A program made the translations under genes and the position numbers. From NCBI GenBank assembly GCA_963823675.1, contig CAWGMT010000025.1:124001-188000 (forward strand): a stretch of 64,000 nucleotides of DNA, given 5' to 3'. This DNA comes from CAWGMT01 sp963823675. Lineage in GTDB: Bacteria; Planctomycetota; Planctomycetia; Isosphaerales; Isosphaeraceae. Under the pieces are notes generated by a model, which searched no databases, was not told where the DNA came from, and worked only from the letters and a program-made list of their open reading frames with translations. This document shows, one piece after another, positions 18,896-27,222 of this stretch (positions are counted from its first letter, which is position 1; the number at the start of each line of letters is the position of its first letter).

Positions 18896-19591
18896 ATGTC
18901 GGCAGCGCCTGAAAAAGAGAGCGATTCAGCCGCTCAGTCAAGAAGAGGGGAACCGACAGTGTCATCCATTCTCTCCCAGCGATGGCCACGATTTTTCTAC
19001 CGGGTCATCGGTGTCGCGGCGTTGGCAACGCTCGGGTGTCAAAGCACGCCCGTCGACCTCTCGCCGGGCCCGGCCCGGCTGCGGATGCCGCGCCCTGGCC
19101 GCCCCGCGGAGAGCTTCGAGGACTCTCTCACCGGCGGAGAGGTCTTCGCAATGTACTGCAATCAGTGCCATAACGCTCGCTATCTGGGCGAGCGACCGTT
19201 CTTCAACTACGAGAATATCGCGGCGCACATGCGGGTCCGTGCCTGCATGACCGGCAAGGAGTACGAGAAACTTCTGGAGTTCCTCCGCCGGTGGCACGAC
19301 GTCCCGTCGCCCACTCCGCCCGTGGAGCCTTCGCCCAAACGTTTGATCTTCTCACAGCCGATTGCCGAGCTGCGTGAAGAAAAACCACCCGAGGCTCAGC
19401 CGGCCGCCGCGGCGCCCGCGGGTCAACCGGCCGCCGCCGCCCCGGTACCCGGACCGGTGCCAGGCGCGGTGCTAACCCCGCTCCCCTTGAACTGGCACCC
19501 ATGCCGGCCCCGGCCGCCGGCCCCAACCCCGCACCCCCTGTCGCCGGGCCCTTACCGCCTCAAAGGGCGGGTGGGTGATGGCGATCATTAA
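18896..19591 (+). CDS. Lipoprotein with c-type haem motif, probable frameshift near the 3' end
   Basis: The ATG at 18896 gives 231 residues. A GTG at 18959 has GAGGGG nine bases upstream and would begin directly with a lipoprotein signal (GVAALATLGC, Cys as the lipidated residue), so it may be the true start. One haem motif, CNQCH, in GGEVFAMYCNQCHNARYLGE. The C-terminus is Ala/Pro-rich. From about 19485 the -1 frame (LELAPMPAPAAGPNPAPP, stop at 19577) continues the Ala/Pro pattern better than the annotated frame, so a base may be missing or extra there. It follows the porin-like gene closely and is probably co-transcribed; an electron-transfer role is inferred from the motif only. Confidence 0.7.
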   Translation: MSAAPEKESDSAAQSRRGEPTVSSILSQRWPRFFYRVIGVAALATLGCQSTPVDLSPGPARLRMPRPGRPAESFEDSLTGGEVFAMYCNQCHNARYLGERPFFNYENIAAHMRVRACMTGKEYEKLLEFLRRWHDVPSPTPPVEPSPKRLIFSQPIAELREEKPPEAQPAAAAPAGQPAAAAPVPGPVPGAVLTPLPLNWHPCRPRPPAPTPHPLSPGPYRLKGRVGDGDH

Positions 19592-19953
19592 TGCATCGCC
19601 TTGAGCGCGGACTCGACATCGTCGTGGATATCAAAAACTTGCTCGAAATGGCTGATGCGGAAGGCGTCTTTGAGGATCGGGCCCAGCCCGCAAATCCTCA
19701 ACTGACCCTTGGATTGTCTGATCTGGTGCTGAAGCTTGACCAGCTTGGCGAGCATCATGCTGGAGAGGTACTGGACGTTTCGAAAGTCGAGCACGATCTT
19801 GGTGTGACCGCGCTCCGTGATCAATCGGCCGAGCTCGTCGCTGACCTCCTGGACGAGTTCGTTGGTAAACATCAACTGCGATCTGACGAATTCGACAATG
19901 GCAAAGCCCGCGGACTCGAAAACGGTGATGTGCTTGAAAGGGGCCTCGGACAT
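19588..19953 (-). CDS. STAS-domain protein (anti-sigma factor antagonist-like)
   Basis: 121 residues from the ATG at 19953 (MSEAPFKHITVFESAG); the longer frame to 20055 adds nothing family-like. The STAS fold is recognisable by ELGRLITERGHTKIVLDFRN followed by VQYLSSMMLAKLVKLQ, which contains the serines that anti-sigma kinases phosphorylate in SpoIIAA/RsbV relatives, and by GQLRICGLGPILKDAF. Such proteins control sigma factors or signalling partners through phosphorylation. No partner kinase is adjacent. It overlaps the end of the preceding convergent frame by four bases if that frame is not shifted. Confidence 0.88.
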   Translation of the reverse strand: MSEAPFKHITVFESAGFAIVEFVRSQLMFTNELVQEVSDELGRLITERGHTKIVLDFRNVQYLSSMMLAKLVKLQHQIRQSKGQLRICGLGPILKDAFRISHFEQVFDIHDDVESALKAMH

Positions 19954-20216
19954 GGGGAAAGCTCTCGCGCCGACAAGTGGTAAGCTCAGAATGCCGACCG
20001 GGATTATACGCCCCGCTGGGTGTGAGAAACAACGCAAGACCGTCCGGATCGCCACTGGAAGGAGCAGATTGAGCTCTGGAAGATGAGTCGGCCGAGCGAC
20101 CGGGGCAGGCCGTGATCACAGTGCCGGAGGAACTGCTGCCTGCGATCCGGCGCCTGTTGGCCACGCACAAGAGCGCCTGACATCGCGCGCGCTCGATCGT
20201 CGCGTCGGAGCGGCTC

Positions 20217-21317
20217 CTACCTTTCTGACCTGGCCGGCAAGCCGTGGAGCACCCAGTCTTCGTCAAAAACCGCGTGGTTGACGACCGTGCGGCGGTCGGA
20301 CGTGAAGACCAGGTGGATCCGTCCGTCGCGCGCCTGAAACGCGCTCGGGTAGCCGAAATCGTTTTCGCCCTCGCAGATATTCCGCCGGATCGGCCAGGTG
20401 CGATCCTGGTCCGAGGAAACGGCCGCCGTCAGCGGCGTCCTGCGGGTCATGCTGTCGTTGAAGATCAAGAGCAGACGGCCGCTCCGCAGCTTGATCAGCT
20501 CGACGGCCGCGTTGGGGTTGGCGAATTGCGAGTCCTTGCCCTCGGACCAAGTCTCGGCCCCCGTCGTGCGACTCGGCGCGGACGATGTAGCCGATCGTCC
20601 TGGGATCGTAGTCGCCACCGCGGCGGCAATACGCAATAAGGTTCTTTTGATCGAGCTCTACCACGGCCGGCTGGATGTTTCCTCTGGGCGAACGGATCGG
20701 GGCCGTCCTGGACCAGCTCCTGGTCGCGGGATCGAATCGCAGGAAGAGCGAGGTGCTATCGGCCCCGACCCTTTCGGTGTCATGGCCCGTTTCGTGGTAG
20801 AGCGGCAGGAGATAGCCGCCGCCTGAGAGCGCGATCGGGCGGTTGCGCACCATCATTCCTTCCTCGAGCGCCAGCATCGAAGCGTCGGACCAGGTTCTCG
20901 GCATGGTCGCGGGAAATCTTGCACTCTACCCGCGACGTTCGACCACGTCTCACCGAACCGGACCACGTAAAACAGCCACACCAGACCGTCGGGCGCCTCC
21001 CACACCACGCCGTTGCCGACCGAGCGAAACGGGTCGCGGGCGATCGGCGCGGGGTTCGTCCACCGCGTCGTTCCCTTCTTGAGCCGAGATCCGAAGACTG
21101 CCGTTTCCCGGGCGTATTCACCCGAGCCCCCATAATAGACCAGATACAGGTCGCCGTTACCGAGCTCGCTCATGCTGGCGGGGTGTTTGTACGGCCCGGT
21201 CGGGACCTCGGGACCGAAGACGCGCGTGATCCGCAGCTCGGCAGCCTGGAAGCAACGCGGCTGCCCGAGCGCCACGAGCAGGCAACCGGCAAGGATGCAA
21301 ACCAAAAGGAATCTCAT
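20217..21317 (-). pseudogene. Sialidase-like (BNR-repeat) glycoside hydrolase, frameshifted twice
   Basis: The start at 21317 gives a signal peptide (MRFLLVCILAGCLLVALGQ) and the first propeller blades (PVPTGPYKHPASMSELGNGD-like, WTNPAPIARDPFRS). The frame changes near 20,900 to one containing RTWSDASMLALEEGMMVRNR and GNIQPAVVELDQKNLIAYCR. It changes again near 20,570 to ETWSEGKDSQFANPNAAVEL through AFQARDGRIHLVFTSDRRT, ending at 20217. The three parts together make a single exo-alpha-sialidase-type six-bladed propeller of about 365 residues, with Asp-box-like blade repeats. It would be secreted and act on sugar chains, but the substrate cannot be read from sequence. It may be a real pseudogene or two assembly indels. 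Confidence 0.75.
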
Positions 21318-21397
21318 GTAAGGGATCCTTTGCAGATAGCCAGCGGCTTTGGGCTCCGGCGAGGCAACAATAAATCAGTCTTCAGGCTTTGAGGGTT

Positions 21398-22021
21398 TTA
21401 GCAGCCGCGCTGGCTTGTCACGCCGTCTGATCCCGGCGTGAGTTGTGAGATATCATATCCGTCGGGAAACTCCTTCCAGGTCCAGGCGTATAACCCCATG
21501 AACACAATGATGCTCAGGCATAGCACGACGGCTGCCGCAAGGCACAACCAGCGTATGTAGAGCTGGCATTGACGCTCTTCGCTGACTCCCGCCTCGGCCG
21601 CGAAGGTTTCGACGATCGCGCCGACGCCGGCGGCGGCTGTCATCAGCATGAGCGACATATAGCCCGCCATCACGGCCGACAGTACCAATTGAAAACTCAG
21701 CCCGAAGGGCCACCCATTCGCCCAACCGGCTGTGAAGAATAAAAAGAAACCGAAAAGCCACTCGCCGATCAGCCAACAGACGGCCATCCCGGCGATGCCA
21801 AGCCAGCACAGGACCATCTTCAAATTCGGTTGCCACTCGGGCATTACCATTTCGGGCTCGAATCGGTTTGATTCAAGCCAGTCCAGATTTCCAGCCTTGA
21901 CGGGTTTCACGAACTCGCCTCGAAAGCAAAGTCCACCAGCGCCGGTGTATCTCCAGTAGACGGGTGCGACTTTGACACCGCGCCAACGGATAACAGACGC
22001 GACGCCCACCGCGAACTTCAT
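21398..22021 (-). CDS. Hypothetical membrane protein, about four transmembrane segments
   Basis: 207 residues. Hydrophobic segments at about 68-85 (MVLCWLGIAGMAVCWLIG), 88-100, 105-135 (FQLVLSAVMAGYMSLMLMTA) and 158-180 (LCLAAAVVLCLSIIVFMGLY). The N-terminal 65 residues are polar with a Trp/Gly-rich character. No good ribosome site precedes the ATG at 22021, so the true start may be further in (for example MVMPEW near residue 58). I recognise no family. Confidence 0.6.
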   Translation of the reverse strand: MKFAVGVASVIRWRGVKVAPVYWRYTGAGGLCFRGEFVKPVKAGNLDWLESNRFEPEMVMPEWQPNLKMVLCWLGIAGMAVCWLIGEWLFGFFLFFTAGWANGWPFGLSFQLVLSAVMAGYMSLMLMTAAAGVGAIVETFAAEAGVSEERQCQLYIRWLCLAAAVVLCLSIIVFMGLYAWTWKEFPDGYDISQLTPGSDGVTSQRGC

Positions 22022-22071
22022 CTGTATTGTAAGCTTCGGACGTGCAGGGCAGGAGCGCTAATCCGTCGGTT

Positions 22072-22275
22072 TCACTCCTTTTCTGCCGGCTTGCCGATCG
22101 ATGGATCGGTTTTGACGTCAATCCTCAATCGATTGATCAAAGAATGGCCTATCTCGAAGATTTGCATGGATTTTCGGCGATCGGCGGCGACCTCTTGATT
22201 CACCGGGTACTTGACACGGCCCTGCGGCTGTTCGACGATTCCAGTCGTATCACTCGCTGAGGATGCTCGATCCAC
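22072..22275 (-). CDS. Possible small hypothetical protein
   Basis: A 67-residue frame with a GTG start, upstream of and in line with the preceding minus-strand gene. Its composition (RRKSMQIFEIGHSLINRLR, then a Lys/Glu-rich end) is protein-like, but there is no family match I know and no clear ribosome site. It overlaps the divergent promoter region of the aldehyde dehydrogenase. Listed only as a candidate. Confidence 0.2.
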   Translation of the reverse strand: MDRASSASDTTGIVEQPQGRVKYPVNQEVAADRRKSMQIFEIGHSLINRLRIDVKTDPSIGKPAEKE

Positions 22276-22292
22276 CCATGTGAGGAATGACC

Positions 22293-23765
22293 ATGGCTAC
22301 CAAGACTGCAGCGGTCTCATCCAAGCCCAAGACCCGTTTGACCAAGCTCTTCATCGACAACGAGTGGGTAGACCCCGTGGATGGCGGTGAATTCGAGACG
22401 CTCAACCCGGCGACCGGCGAGGTGCTCGCCAAGGTCGCGGCGGCCAGTCCGGAGGACGTTGACAAGGCGGTCAAGGCGGCCCGGCGCGCTCTCGAATCCA
22501 AAGCCTGGAGCACGATGGATGCCGCCGACAGGGGCCGGCTTCTCTTCAAGCTGGCCGACTTGGTCGAGAAGAACGCCGCCGAATTGGCCGAGCTCGAGTC
22601 GCTCAACTGCGGCAAGACCATCACCGATTCACAAGGCGACATGGGGGCAGTCGTCAACACCCTTCGCTACTACGCGGGGTGGGCCGACAAGATCGAGGGC
22701 CGCACGGTGCCGGTGCGCGGCAGTTTCTTGTCATACACGCTCCGCCAGCCCGTGGGCGTGGTCGGCCAGATCATCCCGTGGAATTTCCCGCTCCTGATGC
22801 TGGCCTGGAAGTGGGGGCCCGCGCTCGCGTGCGGCAACACCATCGTCCTCAAACCGGCCGAGCAGACGCCGCTCACCGCGCTTCGGGTCGCCGAATTGGC
22901 CCGTGAAGCCGGTTTTCCGCGGGGCGTCGTCAATGTGATCAATGGGCTGGGCGAGACCACCGGCGCTGCCCTGGTCGTTCATCCCGATGTGGACAAGATC
23001 GCCTTCACCGGTCACGTCGACACGGCCAAGATCATTCAGAAAGCCGCCGCCGACACCTTGAAGCGCACGAGCTTCGAGCTGGGCGGCAAGAGCCCCAACG
23101 TCATCTTCGCCGACGCCGATCTGAATGCCGCCGTCGACGGAGCGTTCCACGCAATCTACTTCCACGGCGGCCAGTGCTGCACGGCCGGCAGCCGGCTTTT
23201 CGTCGAGAAGACGATCCACGACGATTTCGTCGAGCGGCTCGCCGAAAAGGCGAAGGGTCGCATCATCGGCGATCCGCTCGATCCCAAGACGCAGCAGGGC
23301 CCCCAGGTCTCTCAGGAACAGCTCGACAAGATCCTCCACTACGTTCAGGTGGGAGAGAAGGAAGGCGCCCGGCTGATCACCGGCGGCGAGCGCGTGGGCC
23401 AGATGGGATATTTCGTTCAACCCACCATCTTCGACGGCGTCAAGGACACCATGGCGATCGCCAAGGACGAAATCTTCGGACCGGTCGTGAGCGTATTGCC
23501 TTTCCAGGGTGTCGACGAAGTGATCGACCGGGCCAACAGGACGTATTACGGACTGGCGGCCGCCGTCTGGACCAGAGACATCGACAAGGCCCACCTCTTC
23601 GCCCAGAAGGTCAAGGCCGGCACCGTGTGGGTCAACTGCTACCACGTTGTCGACACGACCACCCCCTTCGGCGGCTTCAAGATGTCGGGCATGGGCCGGG
23701 AAAACGGCGAAGCCGCTCTCGAGCATTACACCGAGCTCAAGACCGTGACGGTCAAGCTTGGATAG
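22293..23765 (+). CDS. NAD(P)-dependent aldehyde dehydrogenase
   Basis: 490 residues from the second ATG (MATKTAAVSS); GAGGA lies about six bases before it, whereas the first ATG at 22287 abuts that site. Hallmarks: IPWNFPLLMLAWKWGPAL, the catalytic Glu in FELGGKSPNV, the catalytic Cys in GGQCCTAGSRLFVE, and PFGGFKMSGMGRENGEAALE near the C-terminus. The length and motifs fit the betaine-aldehyde/retinal (ALDH1/2-like) group that oxidises aldehydes to acids. The exact substrate is open. It is followed after 135 bases by a nitrilase-superfamily hydrolase on the same strand, so a shared catabolic role is possible. Confidence 0.95.
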   Translation: MATKTAAVSSKPKTRLTKLFIDNEWVDPVDGGEFETLNPATGEVLAKVAAASPEDVDKAVKAARRALESKAWSTMDAADRGRLLFKLADLVEKNAAELAELESLNCGKTITDSQGDMGAVVNTLRYYAGWADKIEGRTVPVRGSFLSYTLRQPVGVVGQIIPWNFPLLMLAWKWGPALACGNTIVLKPAEQTPLTALRVAELAREAGFPRGVVNVINGLGETTGAALVVHPDVDKIAFTGHVDTAKIIQKAAADTLKRTSFELGGKSPNVIFADADLNAAVDGAFHAIYFHGGQCCTAGSRLFVEKTIHDDFVERLAEKAKGRIIGDPLDPKTQQGPQVSQEQLDKILHYVQVGEKEGARLITGGERVGQMGYFVQPTIFDGVKDTMAIAKDEIFGPVVSVLPFQGVDEVIDRANRTYYGLAAAVWTRDIDKAHLFAQKVKAGTVWVNCYHVVDTTTPFGGFKMSGMGRENGEAALEHYTELKTVTVKLG

Positions 23766-23900
23766 TCCTTGGTCCTTGGTCCTTGGTCCTTTGTTCGGTA
23801 CGCGGGTGCCATCGTCCAGCGGCGAGTGACAGGGCGTCCTGACGACTCACAACGGACAGCCGACCACGGACAACTCAGGACGGACAAAGGACAAAACCGA
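23766..23900. repeat. Short tandem repeats of GGTCCTT and GGACAA type
   Basis: The sequence starts with four copies of tccttgg (23766-23794) and ends with acggacaactcaggacgg-type units up to the next ribosome site (AAAGGA). Such low-complexity spacers recur in planctomycete genomes. The second set is roughly the complement of the first, so the spacer could fold back on itself. Confidence 0.55.
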
Positions 23901-24734
23901 ATGCGAATCGCTGCCATTCAGTTCGAGCCCAAGCTTGGCGAGCTTGGCAAGAACCTCGAGCGAATCCTCGAGGAACTCGCCAAGGCCGCCGAGGGCGGTG
24001 CGCGCCTGGTCGTTTTCCCGGAGTGTGCGCTGTCGGGATATGGGTTTGGCAGCCGTGAAGAAGGGTTGGAGCACGCGGTCGCGATCGAGGGCAACGAGGT
24101 GCGCGCGGTGGTTTCCGCCTGCGCGGCGCATCGCTGCTATTGCATTTTTGGATTTCTGGAACGCGACGGCAGCCGGCTCTATAACGCGTGTGTGTTGACC
24201 GGTCCCGAAGGCGTCATCGGCAGCTACCGCAAGGTTCACCTGCCGTTTCTGGGGATCGACATGTTCGCCGACCCCGGCGACCGTCCCTTCGCGGTCCACG
24301 ACGCCGGCGGGGTCAAGGTCGGTATGCACATCTGCTACGACGGCTCGTTTCCCGAGACGGCTCGCGTCCTCACACTTTTGGGTGCGGATGTCCTGGTATT
24401 GCCCACAAACTGGCCGACTCACTCCGAATGCGCCGCCGAGCACATGATCCCGACGCGGGCGATGGAAAACACGGTCTATGCGATGGCCGTCAACCGCGTG
24501 GGCCAGGAGAGCGGCTTCCGTTTCATCGGCGGCAGCTCGATCGTCGATCCCGCGGGGAAGGTGATGGCCCGGGCGGGAGCTGACACCGAAGAGATGCTTC
24601 TGGCGGACATCGATCCCGAAGTGGCGCGCCGCAAGCGTTTGGTTCGGGTGGCGGGGCGCCACGAGATCAACCGGATCGCCGACCGGCGCCCTCGCTTTTA
24701 TGGGCCGATCGTTGCGCCCAATGGGCGGGATTGA
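23901..24734 (+). CDS. Carbon-nitrogen hydrolase (nitrilase superfamily)
   Basis: 277 residues from the ATG at 23901, with AAAGGA upstream. The catalytic Glu-Lys-Cys set is complete: Glu in VVFPECALSGYG, Lys in GSYRKVHLPFLG, Cys in HICYDGSFPE. The family hydrolyses or condenses C-N bonds of nitriles, amides or carbamoyl compounds. The sequence looks closer to aliphatic amidase/carbamoylputrescine-type members than to nitrilases proper, but substrate assignment is not possible from motifs. Downstream of and in line with the aldehyde dehydrogenase. Confidence 0.93.
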   Translation: MRIAAIQFEPKLGELGKNLERILEELAKAAEGGARLVVFPECALSGYGFGSREEGLEHAVAIEGNEVRAVVSACAAHRCYCIFGFLERDGSRLYNACVLTGPEGVIGSYRKVHLPFLGIDMFADPGDRPFAVHDAGGVKVGMHICYDGSFPETARVLTLLGADVLVLPTNWPTHSECAAEHMIPTRAMENTVYAMAVNRVGQESGFRFIGGSSIVDPAGKVMARAGADTEEMLLADIDPEVARRKRLVRVAGRHEINRIADRRPRFYGPIVAPNGRD

Positions 24735-24888
24735 TCTTTGTGCGTGGTCGGTTGTCCGTTGACCGCTTCGCGGGTGGCATCGGCTGGCGGCACGCGACAG
24801 GCCGTGCTAACAACTCTGTCCGCGCCGAGTGGCTAGAAAAACGGACCACTCGCATTCGTACCTTCGACAATCGTAACCGCATCCTCGC

Positions 24889-25389
24889 TCACGCTTGCGC
24901 CGCCGACTGCTCGATGGCCCAGAAGAGCAAATCCGTCGCCGGCTGTTCGACGCCGAACCGCTTCAGCTTCGACGCGGCCTGGCCGCGGTGATAGCTCGAA
25001 TGGTTGACCACGTGCCGCAAGATGGCCCAGGGAGGCAGGACCATCGAACGGCCGCGGCCGCGGAGCGTCATGGGAGCATTAAGCCATTCGGGCGAGCCGA
25101 TCGGCAGACGATTCAAGGTTTCATAGGCTCCGTCAAGGCAACGCTCGGCCTCGTCGACCGTCGCGACTTCGGCCTCCGTCAGGAACCGGTTGACCGCTTC
25201 TCCCGTAAGACCGCGCAGCCATGCGTCAGTCACCATCGTAATATGCAAAATCGTTGAGCTTACGGACGACCCGCCAGGCACGGGCTCGGCGACGTACTGC
25301 TCAGGGGTCAGCGACCGGCAGGCTTGCAATACCCGCCGGTCGGCCCATCGATTGAACGCGTACAGCGAAACGATGTCGTCGTTGATCAT
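24889..25389 (-). CDS. DinB family protein
   Basis: 166 residues. A four-helix-bundle DinB/YfiT-like protein with the metal-binding His triad: one His in STILHITMVTDAWL and two in ILRHVVNHSSYHRGQ. The N-terminus (LYAFNRWADRRVLQACRSL) is typical. Members bind a divalent metal; some act as bacillithiol- or mycothiol-dependent transferases and many are of unknown function. The gene stands alone, convergent with the hydrolase. Confidence 0.9.
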   Translation of the reverse strand: MINDDIVSLYAFNRWADRRVLQACRSLTPEQYVAEPVPGGSSVSSTILHITMVTDAWLRGLTGEAVNRFLTEAEVATVDEAERCLDGAYETLNRLPIGSPEWLNAPMTLRGRGRSMVLPPWAILRHVVNHSSYHRGQAASKLKRFGVEQPATDLLFWAIEQSAAQA

Positions 25390-25536
25390 GGCTTCTCTCC
25401 GCGATTGGGTCGGTTGTTTGAGTCCGGCTCGGCTCGAAATCCAAGTGTTCGGCCACCGGTACGTGAACGGATGATACCTAATCGCGGGGACGGAATCAAG
25501 GAAGCTCTCGGCTTGAACGGACGCATCCGCCCCTTC

Positions 25537-26501
25537 TCACTGCGGGCCGCTCATGGCCGGAGATTGCGACCACGGCCTTGGCGGCGGAATGACCGGCGAC
25601 CCGGCTACCGCCGGCGATGCTTTCTGGATGCCCGGATCGACCGGTGGAGCAACCCGTGAACTGCTCGCCGCCAGTTGCGCCGGCGATGCGGCGAGAGCAT
25701 TCGTTCCCTGTTGCTGACGATCGAGCTGAACGAGCGCTCGGCGGGCCAGCGCCAGGTCGGGGCGCAAGGCCAGCGCGGTCTCATACTGTTGACGGGCCAG
25801 GTCGAGTTGACCGGTCGCGGCCAGCAGATAGCCCAGATTGGCATGGCCGATGGCATCGCCCGTCGCTCGGCTCAGGAGCGGCAGGGCTTCCTCGCTTCGT
25901 CCCGCGGCCGCGAGGGCCAGGCCGAGATTGGTCTTGATGCGCTCGTCGTCGGGAGCGAACTGGAGGGCGGTCTTGAACGCGTTCTCGGCTTCGGCAAACC
26001 GTCCTTGCAGATAATAGCTGTAGCCTGCATCGTTCCAGATCCGAGGGTCCTTCTGCGCGAGTTTGAGCGCTTTCTTGTAGTGGACTTCGGCCTGTGCAAA
26101 TCGACCAAGCCGGTCGAGCGCTCCGCCCATGCGACGATGAGCCAGGGCCTCGTCAGCGGGCTCGAAATCTCCGCGACGCTTGTCCTGAAGCACGGTCAGG
26201 GCGTCTTGATACTCCATGATCGCGGCGTCGTAGTTTCCCTGGCTCTCGAAGATGCGCCCGAAATCGATATGGACTTGATATTTCTGCCGCGGGCTTGCCG
26301 TGCTTCGAGATTGGTTCTGAGCAGTGCGCTTTTTTGAGACAGGTCGAGCGCGCCCGCCGGGGCAGCAGTCTGAGGGGCCTGGGGCGGAGCCGGGTCCGGC
26401 GAGGCCGGCCGTCTCGGGACCTCGACACACCCGCTGGTCAGGAGCGCAGCGAGCGGCAACCAACCAACGGCCGAACGAAAACGCCCGGTAAAGCTCGCCA
26501 T
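25537..26501 (-). pseudogene. TPR-repeat lipoprotein, interrupted by a frameshift
   Basis: The N-terminus from the ATG at 26501 is a lipoprotein signal (GWLPLAALLTSGCVEVPRRP, Cys lipidated). It continues to LLRTNLEARQARGR, where the frame changes near 26,285. The rest (QKYQVHIDFGRIFESQGNYD onward) holds at least four tetratricopeptide repeats (RMGGALDRLGRFAQAEVHYK, DAGYSYYLQGRFAEAENAFK, NLGLALAAAGRSEEALPLL, NLGYLLAATGQLDLARQQYE) and a Pro-rich tail. It begins one base after the stop of the next upstream gene, so it belongs to the secretin operon and may be a pilotin- or assembly-like TPR lipoprotein. The break looks like a single missing or added base. Confidence 0.8.
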
Positions 26502-26502
26502 C

Positions 26503-27186
26503 TCAGCGCACCCCCGATGCGGCAGACTCGATCGGCGGCAGCGCAAAGGCCGGAGACGCCATCTGACTGCGAATTGTCATGTTGTTGTAGAAGTGTGCAG
26601 GCTCGATACCCAGTCCGCCGGGGTAGGGTGACGGGCCGACGACCACGCGCTCGGGGATGACCGGCTGCCCGGTTTGGTGCAACATCGCCAGAACAGCCTG
26701 CCGGCGGGCTTCCGCGACTGCCGGCTGGTCGGGGGTCCACTCAATCGTAACGGGGCCCGGCCACGCGCCGACCCGTTTGAGCATGATGTTGAAGCGAGAA
26801 GCACCGGTCGGCGACAGCACGTTTGTGCCGGGCAGGAAATCCGTACAGTAGAGCGTGAAGCGATGCGTGTCGGCCTTGCCGACCTGCAGGGTGAACTGCT
26901 CAGTGATATAAAAGCCCAGCGGCGGCTCGACGAACGCATCGGGATAGCCAATGAATTTATCCTGCAGCGTATGGGCACTATGGTGAAACAGCCGGTGAAT
27001 GGGCCCGCGGCGCTCGCAGGCTGGCGCCGGGGCCGGTGTGGCGGCGGCACCGGCAGCGGCCACGGCTGCGTCGGCGCCCTCCGGCGCTTGAGCACAGGCC
27101 GCTCTGGGTAGCAGCCCGATCACCGCGATCGCGCACAAACGCCGTACGACCCGGTCTGCTCGCTCTTGCATGCTCCCCTGCCCCAT
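26503..27186 (-). CDS. Secreted hypothetical protein in the secretin operon
   Basis: 227 residues. The start at 27186 is supported by GGAGGG eight bases upstream. A signal peptide (VVRRLCAIAVIGLLPRAACAQ) precedes an Ala-rich linker and a beta-rich domain of about 160 residues (FIGYPDAFVEPPLGFYITEQ, DTHRFTLYCTDFLPGTNVLS). The domain recurs in planctomycete secretion loci but has no assigned function that I know. It sits between the secretin gene and the TPR lipoprotein gene on the same strand. Confidence 0.7.
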   Translation of the reverse strand: MGQGSMQERADRVVRRLCAIAVIGLLPRAACAQAPEGADAAVAAAGAAATPAPAPACERRGPIHRLFHHSAHTLQDKFIGYPDAFVEPPLGFYITEQFTLQVGKADTHRFTLYCTDFLPGTNVLSPTGASRFNIMLKRVGAWPGPVTIEWTPDQPAVAEARRQAVLAMLHQTGQPVIPERVVVGPSPYPGGLGIEPAHFYNNMTIRSQMASPAFALPPIESAASGVR

Positions 27187-27222
27187 GACGTTGACCCTCC
27201 CTGGGTTTTCGCGACTGGCCGG